From: Prorocentrum cordatum | Taxonomy: Eukaryota > Sar > Dinophyceae > Prorocentrales > Prorocentraceae | Length of the DNA: 64,000 nucleotides | Assembly: GCA_963575745.1 (NCBI GenBank) | Contig: CAUYUJ010011514.1 | Coordinates: 62,001-126,000 of the forward strand | Direction: 5' to 3' | Part shown: positions 20,179-30,017 of the stretch, piece after piece | How the letters are laid out: every line of letters begins with the position of its first letter | Position numbering within the stretch: position 1 is the first letter of the stretch | The notes under the pieces: model-generated | Told to the model about the DNA's origin: nothing | The model's input: the letters and a program-made list of their open reading frames with translations, nothing else | Database searches by the model: none | Translations under genes and position numbers: made by a program

Positions 20179-23100
20179 CGTTTGCGGCGCCTCGTCCGAG
20201 GCATACGCTTGGCGAGCTGGAACCTGAACAAAGCAGGGGAGGCTCATTTCAAATGTGCTGAGATTCTCCATCATATGAGGGCATGTGGTGGGCTCTTTGC
20301 ATGTCAGGAAACTCAATACCTAGTGCACGGGGAATTTGAACGCTTGGGGTGGCGCATCAAAACTAGTTCGTGTAGTAAGGCAGCTCTCATCTTCGACAGA
20401 TCTTGGGCGGCTGCCGTCCGTATGTTTTTCACTTGTTTCACGAGGTTCGTTATCGGTGTCTTTGGGTCAGAGAAGTCACCACTCATTATTGTGTCAGCGT
20501 ATTTGCCAGACCCTCATGTGGAGGATTGTGTAGAGATTGCTGCGGAGGTATATGAGCAGATCGGTCGTGCTCGCAATGTTCTCCGCACTAAGTTTCCTCA
20601 GGCCAGCTTTTGTGTTCTGCTAGATGCAAACGTGGAGATTCCGCCTGGATGCAGATTTACGTATAATGGGGAGGAGTATGAGGCTACTGGAAAGGAAGGT
20701 ACTCGTACGGACAGAAGGTGGGAGAGAGGAGGAGACGGTACACAGCAGATTGAAAGGAGGAGTCGGAGGAGGAGGCTGAAGGAGCTGCTGTTAGAGTTCA
20801 TGGAATCGCATGGACTGAAGGCCGCCAACACTTTCTGTACTAGGAGGCATACCTGGGAGTCGTGGGGGGAGAACAAGTTTCTGACTTCGAAGAGGGTCCT
20901 GGATTACCTAATGGTCCCTCACCGTTGGGAGTTCTCGGATCTGGAGGTGAAGTGGTGTTTCAAGAGGGGTGGGAAGAAGCAGTTCAGTAGATTATCCGAT
21001 CACGCAATCATCACGGCGAGTTTCACTGACCCTGGGAACGTGATTGTTCGTCGCCCTGACCCCCAGCCTGGTCAGAAGTCTAGGCCGTCTCTGGTCGGAT
21101 ACAAGTGTTCGACTTGGGCTGATGAGCATCAGGCTCGACAGCATGTGGATTCGTATCTAGGCGGTGCTGCCTTTTCAAGGTGTCCGTCTGTGACCTGTCC
21201 ACAGGGTCTGGAGAGTACTATGCTGGAGGCGTACTTGTCACCGACGGTGGACTACTCCACCACGGGTGCGAGAAGACCGAGAGAGCCGTCCAGGCCGGTG
21301 CAGCTCACAAGAGCGGAGGAGGAGGTTAAGATGTGTCCGAAGGAGGAAGTGGAGAGGTTGAGGAGGTTAAAGAATGAGGCTAATCGTCTACGCAGAGGTT
21401 ATCGACGTGATATGATTATGTGCAGATGTCCCCCAACAAAACGAAAGGTCAGATATACTATCAAACATTTAGTGGTGGATGGGAGGGAGACGGAGGACCG
21501 TGAGGAGTGGAAGGAGGAGCTCGACAAGTTCGTTCGTTGCAAGGTGTCGTCCGAAGAGATACGCAATTCCACCAACAGTATGATGGAGGAGATCAGGATG
21601 AGGGCTGTACATGAGATACGTTCCACATCAGTTGTGGGAATTAGTATGGCGCTGCTTCTCAGAGCACGAGCTCGGCTGAAGACCCAGAGGGCTACTGGGC
21701 CAGACGGGATACCGTGCGAGATTCTAAGGAGCTTGCCGTGGTGTGCTCTCAGAGCGATCCAGAAGTTGTTCGATAAAATCATCAAGCTCACGATTCCGTA
21801 TCCTCAGTCGTGGCGTGAGATTCTCGTCTCTTTTATGCCAAAAACTCCAGGGATTACTAAGTTAAAAGACGGACGTTTGCTGTGTATGCAGAATGCTGTT
21901 TCGAGATGGTTCAGTTCCTGTGTTGTTCTCTTGGTTGAGGGTCATATTGAAAGAAAAGGAGTGTTTCGTCATATTGGGTTGTATGGTTTCCAGGAACACC
22001 GTCGTACACACGAAATCACGGCTAGCATCAAACACATAGGTCAACATGCTGCACAATGGGGAAAAGGGGAAACGGCACACTTGGCGAACGCTGATGTCCT
22101 TCAGGCGTTCGATCACTGCACGGTGGCCAATGTCAGGCGCGGGTTGGATCATGCGGATGTACCCCTTTACCTACAGTATGCTCTACTTGACCCCTTGTGC
22201 GAATGTGTAGGCACTGTCTATTATGATGGGATTGAGGTGGTGGAGGTTAGGTGGGACAAATGTATTCGGACGGGAGGGCCCGAGGGACCGTTGGCCTTCA
22301 ATCTCATCGTTGCTGCTATGTGGGGCTCCACGATTCGAGAATGGGACGTACTAGGACTAGGTTATCGTATTGAGTATGTGACTGGCTCGACTAGCTGTGT
22401 TTCGATTATTAATCATTTCCTTTGGGCTGACAACTGTTATGTATTGGCTCGGAGTCGAGAAGAACTCACGCGCATGTTACACGGTCTAACTACACAGTTA
22501 CATGATTATGGCATGAGATGGAAGGAATCCAGCCTACTGTACATGGTGTTCGGGGTCGAGCCGCCGCGAGATGTGGAAGGGGAAATACTTCACACTGCTG
22601 ATCTTGTCCTCTCGGTGGGGTCGGAGGAGTCTGGAGTGTATCGATTTAGAAGGACGACGGAGATGGAGGTGCTGGGGGCTTATATTTGTTCTGAACTACA
22701 TGTGAATGAACATCATGATTTGGATGCTCGTATTGACTGTGCTCGCAGGGCCTTCTGGGGGCAGGCGACCTTCTTCCGCTCCACGGCCATCCCGTTGAAA
22801 GATAAATATGAGAGGTATGCTCAGAGAGTTCAGAGCATTGTGCTCTACGCGGCGGAAGGATGCACGGTCGATTCAAGTTCATTGAGCGCCCTTCATATCT
22901 TTGAGGGCAAGTGCCTGTCTGTAATGTCTCGCTGTATACGGAGGGAGGGGGAAAGTTGCCAGGAATGGAATACGAGGAGGTATGAACGTGCGAGACAAAA
23001 ATTTCATGACGCTCACTTCGTGGGCATTGTACAGAAGTTTCTCAGAGTGCATTGGATGTGGGCAATTGACATCCAGGACTTTGCACACAGGCTGATCACA

Positions 23101-24132
23101 GATCGGGGGGAGTTGGAGGCGAACTCGATGAGAGCTTGGAGAGATTCTCGTTTCTCATGTCTGGCGTTTGGCCGACTGTGGGATAGAATGAGGACGGATT
23201 CAAGTGAGGCTCTCAGATGTTGGGGAAACTGGAAGGAGGCCAGCTCTATGAAAAGGCATCGGGGGGGACAAGAGAGCGTCGGACTCCGTCCGTGGTATTA
23301 TGCATTGGAATCGTTTTACGGTTTATCCTGGTGGGAGTTCTTTGCTGGAAGTTTTGAGCATTTCATGGATTTCGCTACTAATGTTTGTTCAAGTACTATG
23401 TTGAAGTACTTCCAAAAGAAGTGTAAAGGTTTGGCGTCCTCAGGGGTGCCTGTATTCTTGAACTTGGATGAGGATGGAGGGGCTCATATCGGTCAGGATC
23501 GGGAGGATACACCAGCATATAAGGATCGCCTCAGCAAACGTATTGCGTTGCATAATATGCGTTGTACACAGTGGGACCTCGATACAGATGGGATACCACT
23601 GGGCATCCAAGGGGACTCACTGCTTGTTATTAACTGGCTCTGCGGGAAATGGAAAGTATTAGCTCAGGTTTATCAGAAAAGGGTGGATACTCTGATTAAT
23701 AAGTTGGACGAAATGCAGGAAACTTACTTGGTGAGGCCTCCAGAGGCCGGCCGTGACTTCTTCTCTCATTCGTTTCGGGAATGGAACCAGAAAGCTGACT
23801 TACTGACCCATCAGGCCCGTCAGGGCCATGTGTACGCCGATTTCGTTTATCTCAACGACTTTGAATCTCAGTGTTATATGCCTTGCCTTATCAAAGCCGG
23901 CTTTGATGGGGGAGTTTGTAGCCGCGGAAGTGCCTGTGGTGCATGGATACAGATTGGTCTGCGAAACAAGTATATCTTCTCGCGGACCGACATCATTTTC
24001 AAGGATGTGTATCTTGCGGCTTGGTGTCTACCACCGAGCGCCACTGTTACAGATGCGGAACTATCGGCGGCGGAGCGCATATGCGAGGTGCTCCCACAGG
24101 TTGTGCAGACCTTCTTTGATCATTCGCAGTGA
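20179..24132 (+). CDS. LINE-1 ORF2: EEP endonuclease, reverse transcriptase, permuted RNase H
   Basis: About 1,317 residues, uninterrupted, numbered here from the TTG codon at 20182. Residues 8-280 form an EEP-type endonuclease: SWNLN (12-16), CQET with metal-binding E43, LLDANVE with D148 and N150, and SDH at 272-274. Residues of about 490-800 form the RT: the GPDGIPCEIL region, motif A DVLQAFD (D638), motif B GGPEGPLAFN (698-707), motif C WADN (748-751) and RWKESSLLY after it. Motif C lacks the usual second Asp. The C-terminus carries RNase H motifs in rotated order: GDSLLVINW (D1145), REWNQKADLL (D1206), FDGG (D1242), AELSAAE (E1293). Expected role: nick the target, copy the element RNA by target-primed reverse transcription and degrade RNA. 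Translation probably depends on passing the ORF1 UGA. Confidence 0.85.
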   Translation, partial: RLRRLVRGIRLASWNLNKAGEAHFKCAEILHHMRACGGLFACQETQYLVHGEFERLGWRIKTSSCSKAALIFDRSWAAAVRMFFTCFTRFVIGVFGSEKSPLIIVSAYLPDPHVEDCVEIAAEVYEQIGRARNVLRTKFPQASFCVLLDANVEIPPGCRFTYNGEEYEATGKEGTRTDRRWERGGDGTQQIERRSRRRRLKELLLEFMESHGLKAANTFCTRRHTWESWGENKFLTSKRVLDYLMVPHRWEFSDLEVKWCFKRGGKKQFSRLSDHAIITASFTDPGNVIVRRPDPQPGQKSRPSLVGYKCSTWADEHQARQHVDSYLGGAAFSRCPSVTCPQGLESTMLEAYLSPTVDYSTTGARRPREPSRPVQLTRAEEEVKMCPKEEVERLRRLKNEANRLRRGYRRDMIMCRCPPTKRKVRYTIKHLVVDGRETEDREEWKEELDKFVRCKVSSEEIRNSTNSMMEEIRMRAVHEIRSTSVVGISMALLLRARARLKTQRATGPDGIPCEILRSLPWCALRAIQKLFDKIIKLTIPYPQSWREILVSFMPKTPGITKLKDGRLLCMQNAVSRWFSSCVVLLVEGHIERKGVFRHIGLYGFQEHRRTHEITASIKHIGQHAAQWGKGETAHLANADVLQAFDHCTVANVRRGLDHADVPLYLQYALLDPLCECVGTVYYDGIEVVEVRWDKCIRTGGPEGPLAFNLIVAAMWGSTIREWDVLGLGYRIEYVTGSTSCVSIINHFLWADNCYVLARSREELTRMLHGLTTQLHDYGMRWKESSLLYMVFGVEPPRDVEGEILHTADLVLSVGSEESGVYRFRRTTEMEVLGAYICSELHVNEHHDLDARIDCARRAFWGQATFFRSTAIPLKDKYERYAQRVQSIVLYAAEGCTVDSSSLSALHIFEGKCLSVMSRCIRREGESCQEWNTRRYERARQKFHDAHFVGIVQKFLRVHWMWAIDIQDFAHRLITDRGELEANSMRAWRDSRFSCLAFGRLWDRMRTDSSEALRCWGNWKEASSMKRHRGGQESVGLRPWYYALESFYGLSWWEFFAGSFEHFMDFATNVCSSTMLKYFQKKCKGLASSGVPVFLNLDEDGGAHIGQDREDTPAYKDRLSKRIALHNMRCTQWDLDTDGIPLGIQGDSLLVINWLCGKWKVLAQVYQKRVDTLINKLDEMQETYLVRPPEAGRDFFSHSFREWNQKADLLTHQARQGHVYADFVYLNDFESQCYMPCLIKAGFDGGVCSRGSACGAWIQIGLRNKYIFSRTDIIFKDVYLAAWCLPPSATVTDAELSAAERICEVLPQVVQTFFDHSQ

Positions 24133-24393
24133 TTTGACACACATTGTTTCTTCTTTTCCGTGTCTTGTATATTCCTGCAGCTTCGCTGCTCACTGGCTTC
24201 CTCGTTTATCTGTGTGTACTTTGCGTTTGATTGTGTCATTGCGGCATGTGATTCTCTTTATTCCTTCAGCTTCGCTGTGTGGTATAAGAGCTGGCTGCTT
24301 GCGTGATGAATAAGAGGCTCTGTTTTGCCTGAGACTTTGTTGGACCTGGCCTCAGTGGCCAAGACGGTCCCAGCAAAAGACGCAAAAAAAAAA
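24133..24393 (+). other. LINE-1 3' UTR with terminal stem-loop and A tail
   Basis: Contains CAGCTTCGCTG-type motifs that recur in the LINE fragment at 40520-40875. Near the end TGGCC (24347-24351) pairs with GGCCA (24357-24361) over a 5-nt loop. The tail follows (AGACGGTCCCAGCAAAAGACGC and ten A). All other LINE 3' ends in the window have a comparable stem-loop, so it may be the site the RT recognises. Confidence 0.65.
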
Positions 24394-24425
24394 CGAAGGT
24401 TGACGGCTTACCGCCGGCGCCCAGT

Positions 24426-25100
24426 ACCTCGTAGAGCTCTTCGGCAAGATGAGCTGAGAGGAATTCGGGCGCAGGTTGGAGCTAGTTGGCCCAGCCGACC
24501 TTAAGAGACAATGTGACGACTTCGGGTCGGTTTTCCTACCTTTGCGTAAAATTTGGAAGTTCGTTTTAAGAACATGTATTTTTCCCATATGTAGCGGGTT
24601 ATGCCGCGTTTGCCAGTTAAAATTTCAGGTCCGTAGCTGCAATATTACTATCAAAAGACTTGAGGGAATCGTCGGCCGTTTCGAGTCATCTTGGTTTTCT
24701 GGACTTAACTAGAGAAAAAAAGGCAGCTACAGAGATTATACTTACAGAAAATAATTCAGAATGATCAGGCGCTTTCGTCTGTTTCATCGAGGGGTCTGAA
24801 CTCGCTCTGCCAGTCGAGCTAGATCCACGAAGCTATTCGTATTATACGAATAATTTTGACGAGTGCTGTCGGTTTCTCTTAACTGCAGATCTAGAATAGC
24901 TAAAGAGCTGATACGCATATGAACCGATCCAGTGTCCGAACTCGGTCTGCACTCGAGCTAGGTCCACGAAGCGAAGATGGGAAATGTTTTTACGCTCGAG
25001 AAAGCTTTGTGCGAGTGCTGCGAACAGCGCCGCGTGAGAAAAAGAGCTCCACGAGGCTCCCGGCGGTTGCCTGGTTGACGGTTTACCGCCAGATCGCAGT
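24426..25100 (+). mobile_element. Long HA-type element with monomer-like insert
   Basis: Starts ACCTCGTAGAGCTCTTCGGC straight after the preceding CCCAGT and ends AAGAGCTCCACGAGGCT plus a hairpin (to GCAGT at 25100). At about 675 bp it is longer than typical HA. The extra length is two short sequences related to the HB monomers (TTCGAGTCATCTTGG, GGTCTGAACTCG). Confidence 0.65.
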
Positions 25101-26168
25101 TTTGTTTTCGAAATTCAACCATTCGTGAAAGCTCTAGTATTTTTTCCCGGGATATTCGATCTTATTCCCGCTCGCCATCTTGATCTCAGCTTGATCGGGT
25201 ACCTTTTACTGCCAAAAAGCGTCCAGGCGGGATCGGCCGTTTCGGGTCATCTTGTCACGCGGTAGGATAACTCGAGCTTAAGGACAGCTGCAGAGCTGGT
25301 AAGCACTACTAATCGATTCAGAATGATCAGGCGCGTTCGCCTGTTGAAGCCAGAGGTCTGAACTCGGTCTGCTAGCCGAGCTAGGTCCGCAAACCTATTC
25401 GTAAAATTCGAGTCGTCTTGACAGACGCTCTCGGTTTTCTGTACTTAACTCGAGCTACAGGACAGCTACAGAGCTGATACGTACAGAATCTGATTCAGAA
25501 TCATCAGCGGCCGTTGTCTGTTGAATCCAGAGCTTTGAACTCGGTCTGCTGCCCGATCTAGAATCACGAAACTATTCGTATTGTTCGAGTCATCTTGAGA
25601 GATGCTGTCGGGTCTCTGCACTCAACTCGGGCTGTAGGGGGGCTGCATGGCTGGTAATCACTGGAATGGATTCAGAGACATCAGGTGCGCCCGCCTTTCG
25701 AATCCAGAGCTCCGAACTCTGTCTGCTGCCCGAACTAGGTCCGCGAAACTATTCGTATTGTTCGAGTCATCCTGAGAGGTGCTGTCGGTTTCCTGCACTT
25801 AACTCGGGCTGTAGGGGGGCTGCAGGGCTGGTAATCACAGGAATCGATTCAGAGACATCAGACGCGTCCGTCTGTTGCATGCAGAGGTCTGAACTCGGTC
25901 TGATACTCGAGCTAGGTTTGCCAAACTATTCGTGTTGTTCGGGTCATCTTCATAGGTGCTGTCGATTTACGCACGTAACTCGGGCTGTAGGAGAGCTACA
26001 GAGCTCGTACAGAAGACAATCCAGAAGCATCGGGGGCGTTCGGCTGTTACATTGGAGAGGTCTGAAATTGCTTGGGCTGAAAAACTATTTTTGTCAGTGT
26101 ATTTTTTTTCGACATTATATGTTGTCAGGAAGCTCTACGAGTCCCCTGGCGGTAACGAGGCGCCCAGT
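25101..26168 (+). repeat. HB element, right-hand part, hairpin half deleted
   Basis: Resumes at TTTGTTTTCGAAATTCAACC, then monomers and GGAAGCTCTACGAGT. The hairpin reads GGCGGTAACGAG then jumps to GCGCCCAGT, so the right arm is missing. This is the clearest hairpin loss among the HB copies. Confidence 0.7.
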
Positions 26169-27774
26169 AATTCCGGCGCGCTGGAGAGTTAGTTGGCAAG
26201 AAAAATTTCGACAGACCTTTTGATGACTTTTGGTCGGTTGAAAATTTTGTTTTCAAAATTCCTCAATGCGTACCTCGTAGATCTCTTCGTTATCGATGAG
26301 CTAGAGGAATTCCGGCGCGGGGTGGAGCTAGTTGGCCCACCCGGCCAGAAAGGACAAAGTGATAACTTTTGGTCGGTTTTGCCATTATTTGAAAGATATT
26401 TGACAATTCATTTTCAGAAAGCAGATTTTTCGTACTTTTAGACGAATGTGAGGGCCTCTGCGTCTTAATATGAGCGCTGTAGGCGCACTTTTACTATCAA
26501 AACACTTGGCGGAACCAACTTCATGTCAACATGAAAAAAAATACATATTCATTTTTTTCGAAACTGCCTCCAGACGCTCTCTCCTTCGACTCTGAGCACT
26601 CTTGCGCGTGGAAGGAGCTCTACGAGGTTCCCGGCAGTGACCAGGTTGACGGTTCACCGCCGGTGCCAGTTTAAGCTCTAATATTCTTTTCTCGTGATAT
26701 TCGATCTTATTTTCGCTCGCCATCTTGATCTCAGCTCAATGGGGACCTTTTACTGCCAAAAAGCACACTGACGGGATCGACCGTTTCGAGTTATCTCGAT
26801 ACGCGCTCTTGATATATTGGACTTAACTCGAGATACAGGACAGCCACAGAGCTGGTAAGCACACCTCATCGATTCAGAATGATCAGGCGCGTTCGTCTGT
26901 TTCATCCAGAGGTCTGAACTCGGTCACCTAGCCGAGCTAGGTCCACAAACCTATTCGTATTATTGGAGTCATCTTGAAAGGCACTCTCGGTTTTCTGACT
27001 TAACTCGAGCTCTAGGACAGTTACAGAGCTGATACTTACAGAAACGGATTCAGAATCATCAGTCGCGTTCGTCTGTTGAATCCAGAGCTCTGAATTCGGT
27101 CTGTTGCCCGATCTAGAATCGCAAAACTATCCGTATTGTTCGAGTCATTCTGAGAAACACTGTCGGCTCTGTACTTAACTCGGGCTGTAGAGGGGCTCTC
27201 CTGCTGGTAGTGACAGGAGTCGATAAAGAGACATCAGGCGCGTCCGCCGCTCGAATCGAGAGCTCGGAACTCGGTCTGCTGCCCGAACTAGATCCGCGAA
27301 CTGTTCGTAGTATTCGAGTCATCCTGAGAGGTTTATTCGGTTTTCTTGACTTAACTGGGGCTGTAGGGGGGCTGCAGGGCTGGTAATCACAGGAATCGAG
27401 TCGGAGACATCAGGCGTGTGCGCCTGCGAAATCGAGAGCTCAGAACTCGGTGTGCTGCCCGAGCTAGGTTCGCAAAACTATTCTTATTCTTCGAGTCATC
27501 TTGAGAGGTGCTGCTCGTTTTCTGCACTTAACCCGAGCCGTAAGGGGGCTGCAGGCTGGTTATCACTGGAATCGGGTCGGAGACATCAGACGCGTCGCCT
27601 GTCGCATGCAGAGCTCTGAACTCGGGGGCGTTTGGCTGTTGCATCGAGAGTCTGAAATTGCTCGGACTGAAAAACTCTACGTTCTCTGCAATTTGTTTTC
27701 CAGATCATATATTGTCAGGAAGCTCGAGTTCCCCGGCGGTAAGAAAGGTTGACGGTTTACCGCTGGCGCCCAGT
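26169..27774 (+). mobile_element. HB element with nested HA (26272-26670)
   Basis: HB 5' domain (26169-26271) is interrupted after CTCAATGCGT by a 399-bp HA (ACCTCGTAGATCTC to hairpin ending GCCAGT at 26670). It resumes at TTAAGCTCTAATATTC, the consensus continuation. Monomers follow to hairpin 27731-27774. Confidence 0.7.
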
Positions 27775-28867
27775 TTTGTTCTCGAAATTCAAGCATTCGT
27801 TAGAGCTCTAGTATTTTTCCTGACCACATTCGATCTTATTCCCGCTCGCCATCTTGATCTGAGCTCAATCGGGTAGATATTATTGCAAAAAAGCATCACG
27901 GCGGGATCGGCTGTTTCGAGTGATCTTGATACGCGTTGTTGGTATTTTGTATTTAACTCGAGCTGTAGGGCAGCTACAGAGGTGATTCTTACAGAAATCG
28001 ATTGCGAATCATCAGGCTCGTCTTTTCCATCTAGAGGTCTGAACTCGGTCTGCTGCCCGAGCTAGGTTCGCGAAACTATTCGTGTTGTTGGAGTCATCTC
28101 GAGAGGTGCTGACAGTTTTCTGCACTTAACTCGGGTTGTAGGGAGGCTACAGTGCTGGTAATCACAACAATCGATTCGGAGAGATCAGGCGCGTCCGCCT
28201 GTCGAATCCAGAGCTCGGAACTCGGTCTGCTGTCCGAACTAGGTCCGCGAAACTGTTCGTATTGTTCGAGTCATGCTGAGGGGTGCTGTCGGTTTTCTGC
28301 ATTTAACTCGAGCTGTAAGGGGGCTGCAGGGCTGGTAATCACTGGCATCGATTCAGAGACATCAGTCGCGTCCACCTGTCGCATTCAGAGCCCTGAACTC
28401 GGCCTGCTGCCCGAGCTAGATCCGCGAAACTATTCGTATTGTTCGAGTCATCTTCAGAGGTGCTGTCGATTTTCTGCACTTAACTCGGGCTGTGAGGGGC
28501 TGCAGGGCTGGTAATCACAGGAATCGTTCGGGAGACATCAGGCGCGTCCGCCTGTTGCATTCAGATGTCTGAACTCGGTCTGATACTCGAGCTAGATTCG
28601 CGAAACTATTTGTATTGTTCGAGTGATCTTGAGAGATGCTGTCGATTTTCGCGCGTAACTCGGGCTTTAGGAGAGCTACGGAGGTCGTGCGCACAGAAAA
28701 CGATCCAGAAGCATGAGGGGCGTTTGGCTGTTGCATCGAGAGGTGTGAAATCGTTTAGGCTCAAAAACTATTTGTTCTCTGCATTTTTTCGACATTATAT
28801 ATGCTCAGGAAGCTCTACGAGTCCCCCGGCGGTAAGGAAGGTTGACGGTTTACCGCCGGCGCCCAGT
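27775..28867 (+). repeat. HB element, right-hand part
   Basis: Resumes at TTTGTTCTCGAAATTCAAGC (after GAAAAT in the consensus), five to six monomers, hairpin 28822-28867. This and the next units form a sub-family with TTTTTCTGACCATATTCG in place of TTTTTTCCCGTGATATTCG. Confidence 0.7.
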
Positions 28868-30017
28868 TGGCAAGACAAATCTCGACGGACCTTTTGCTGA
28901 CTTTTGGTCGGTTGAAAATTTTGTTCTCGAAATTCAACAATTCGTTTGAGCTCTAGTACTTTTTCTGACCATATTCGATCTTATTCCCGCTCGCCATCTT
29001 GATCTCAGCTCGATCGGGTAGATATTTCTGCAAAAAAGCGTCGCGGCGGGATCGGCTGTTTCGAGTCATCTTGATACGCGTTGTCGGTATTTTGTACTTA
29101 ACTCGAGCTGTAGGGCAGCTACAGAGCTCATTCTCACAGAAATCGATTGCAAATCATCCGGCGCGTTCGTCTGTTCCATCTAGAGGTCTGAACTCGGTCT
29201 GCTGCCCGAGCTAGGTTCCCGAAACTATTCGTATTGTTCGAGTCATCTTGAGAGGTGCTGTCAGTTTTCTGCACTTAACTCGGGCTGTAGGGGGGCTACA
29301 GGGCTCGTGCTCACAGAAATCGATTCGGAGACATCAGGCGTGTGCGCCTGCGAAATCGAGAGCTCAGAACTCGGTGTGCTGCCCGAGCTAGGTTCGCAAA
29401 ACTATTCTTATTCTTCGAGTCATCTTGAGAGGTGCTGCTCGTTTTCTGCACTTAACCCGAGCCGTAAGGGGGCTGCAGGCTGGTTATCACTGGAATCGGG
29501 TCGGAGACATCAGTCGCGTCCGCCTGTCGCATCCAGAGCCCTGAACTCGGTCTGCTGCCGAGCTGAAGCCGCAAAGCTATTCGTATGATTCGAGTCATTC
29601 TGATTGGTGCTGTCGGTTTTCTGCACTCAGCTCGGGCTGTAAGGGGGCTGCAGGGCTGGTAATCACAGGAATCGATTCGGAGACATCAGGCGCGTCCGTC
29701 AGTTGCATTCAGAGGTCTGAAATCGGTCTGATAGTCGAGCTAGATTCGCGAAACTATTTGTATTGTTCGAGTGATCTTGAGAGGTGCTGTCGATTTTCGC
29801 ACGTAATTCGGTCTGCAGGAGAGCTACGGAGCTCGTGCGCACAGAAAGCGATCCAGAAGCATGAGGGGCGTTCGGCTGTTGCATCGAGAGGTCTGAAATC
29901 GCTTGGGCTGAAAAACTATTTGTTCTCTGCAATTTTTGTCGACATTATACATGGTGAAGAAGCTCTACGAGTCCCCCGGCGGTAAGGGAGGTTGACGGTT
30001 TACCGCCGGCGCCCAGT
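28868..30017 (+). repeat. HB element, right-hand part
   Basis: Resumes at TGGCAAGACAAATCTCGACG; hairpin ends at 30017. A block of about 270 bp near 29307-29560 matches about 27390-27600 almost exactly, including the unusual GTGTGCGCCTGCGAAATCG, which suggests local duplication or gene conversion. Confidence 0.7.

Larger units (their letters stand above)
18521..24393 (+). mobile_element. LINE-1: apparently intact non-LTR retrotransposon in an HB hairpin
   Basis: About 5.9 kb. Order: truncated spliced-leader relics (18523-18530, 18539-18546), 5' UTR, ORF1, UGA, ORF2 (EEP endonuclease, RT, RNase H), a 3' UTR with a short stem-loop (24347-24361) and a 10-base A tail (24384-24393). The 5' flank ends GGTAACGA and the 3' flank begins CGAAGG, so the target duplication is CGA, or up to AACGA if A bases are shared with the tail. 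The intact 17054-17098 hairpin shows the pre-insertion site. All domain order calls are from motifs read in the translation. Confidence 0.85.
17099..24425 (+). mobile_element. HB element hosting an HA element and LINE-1
   Basis: The left end is AACTCGAAGAGCGTCCC at 17099. It is split after AGAGTAAT by an HA (17149-17545) and resumes at TCCGGGGCGCTGG, the exact consensus continuation. Monomers run to about 18480. The terminal hairpin is split: the left arm ends in GGCGGTAACGA at 18520, and the right part CGAAGGTTGACGG to CCCAGT lies at 24394-24425, with LINE-1 between. Confidence 0.75.
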
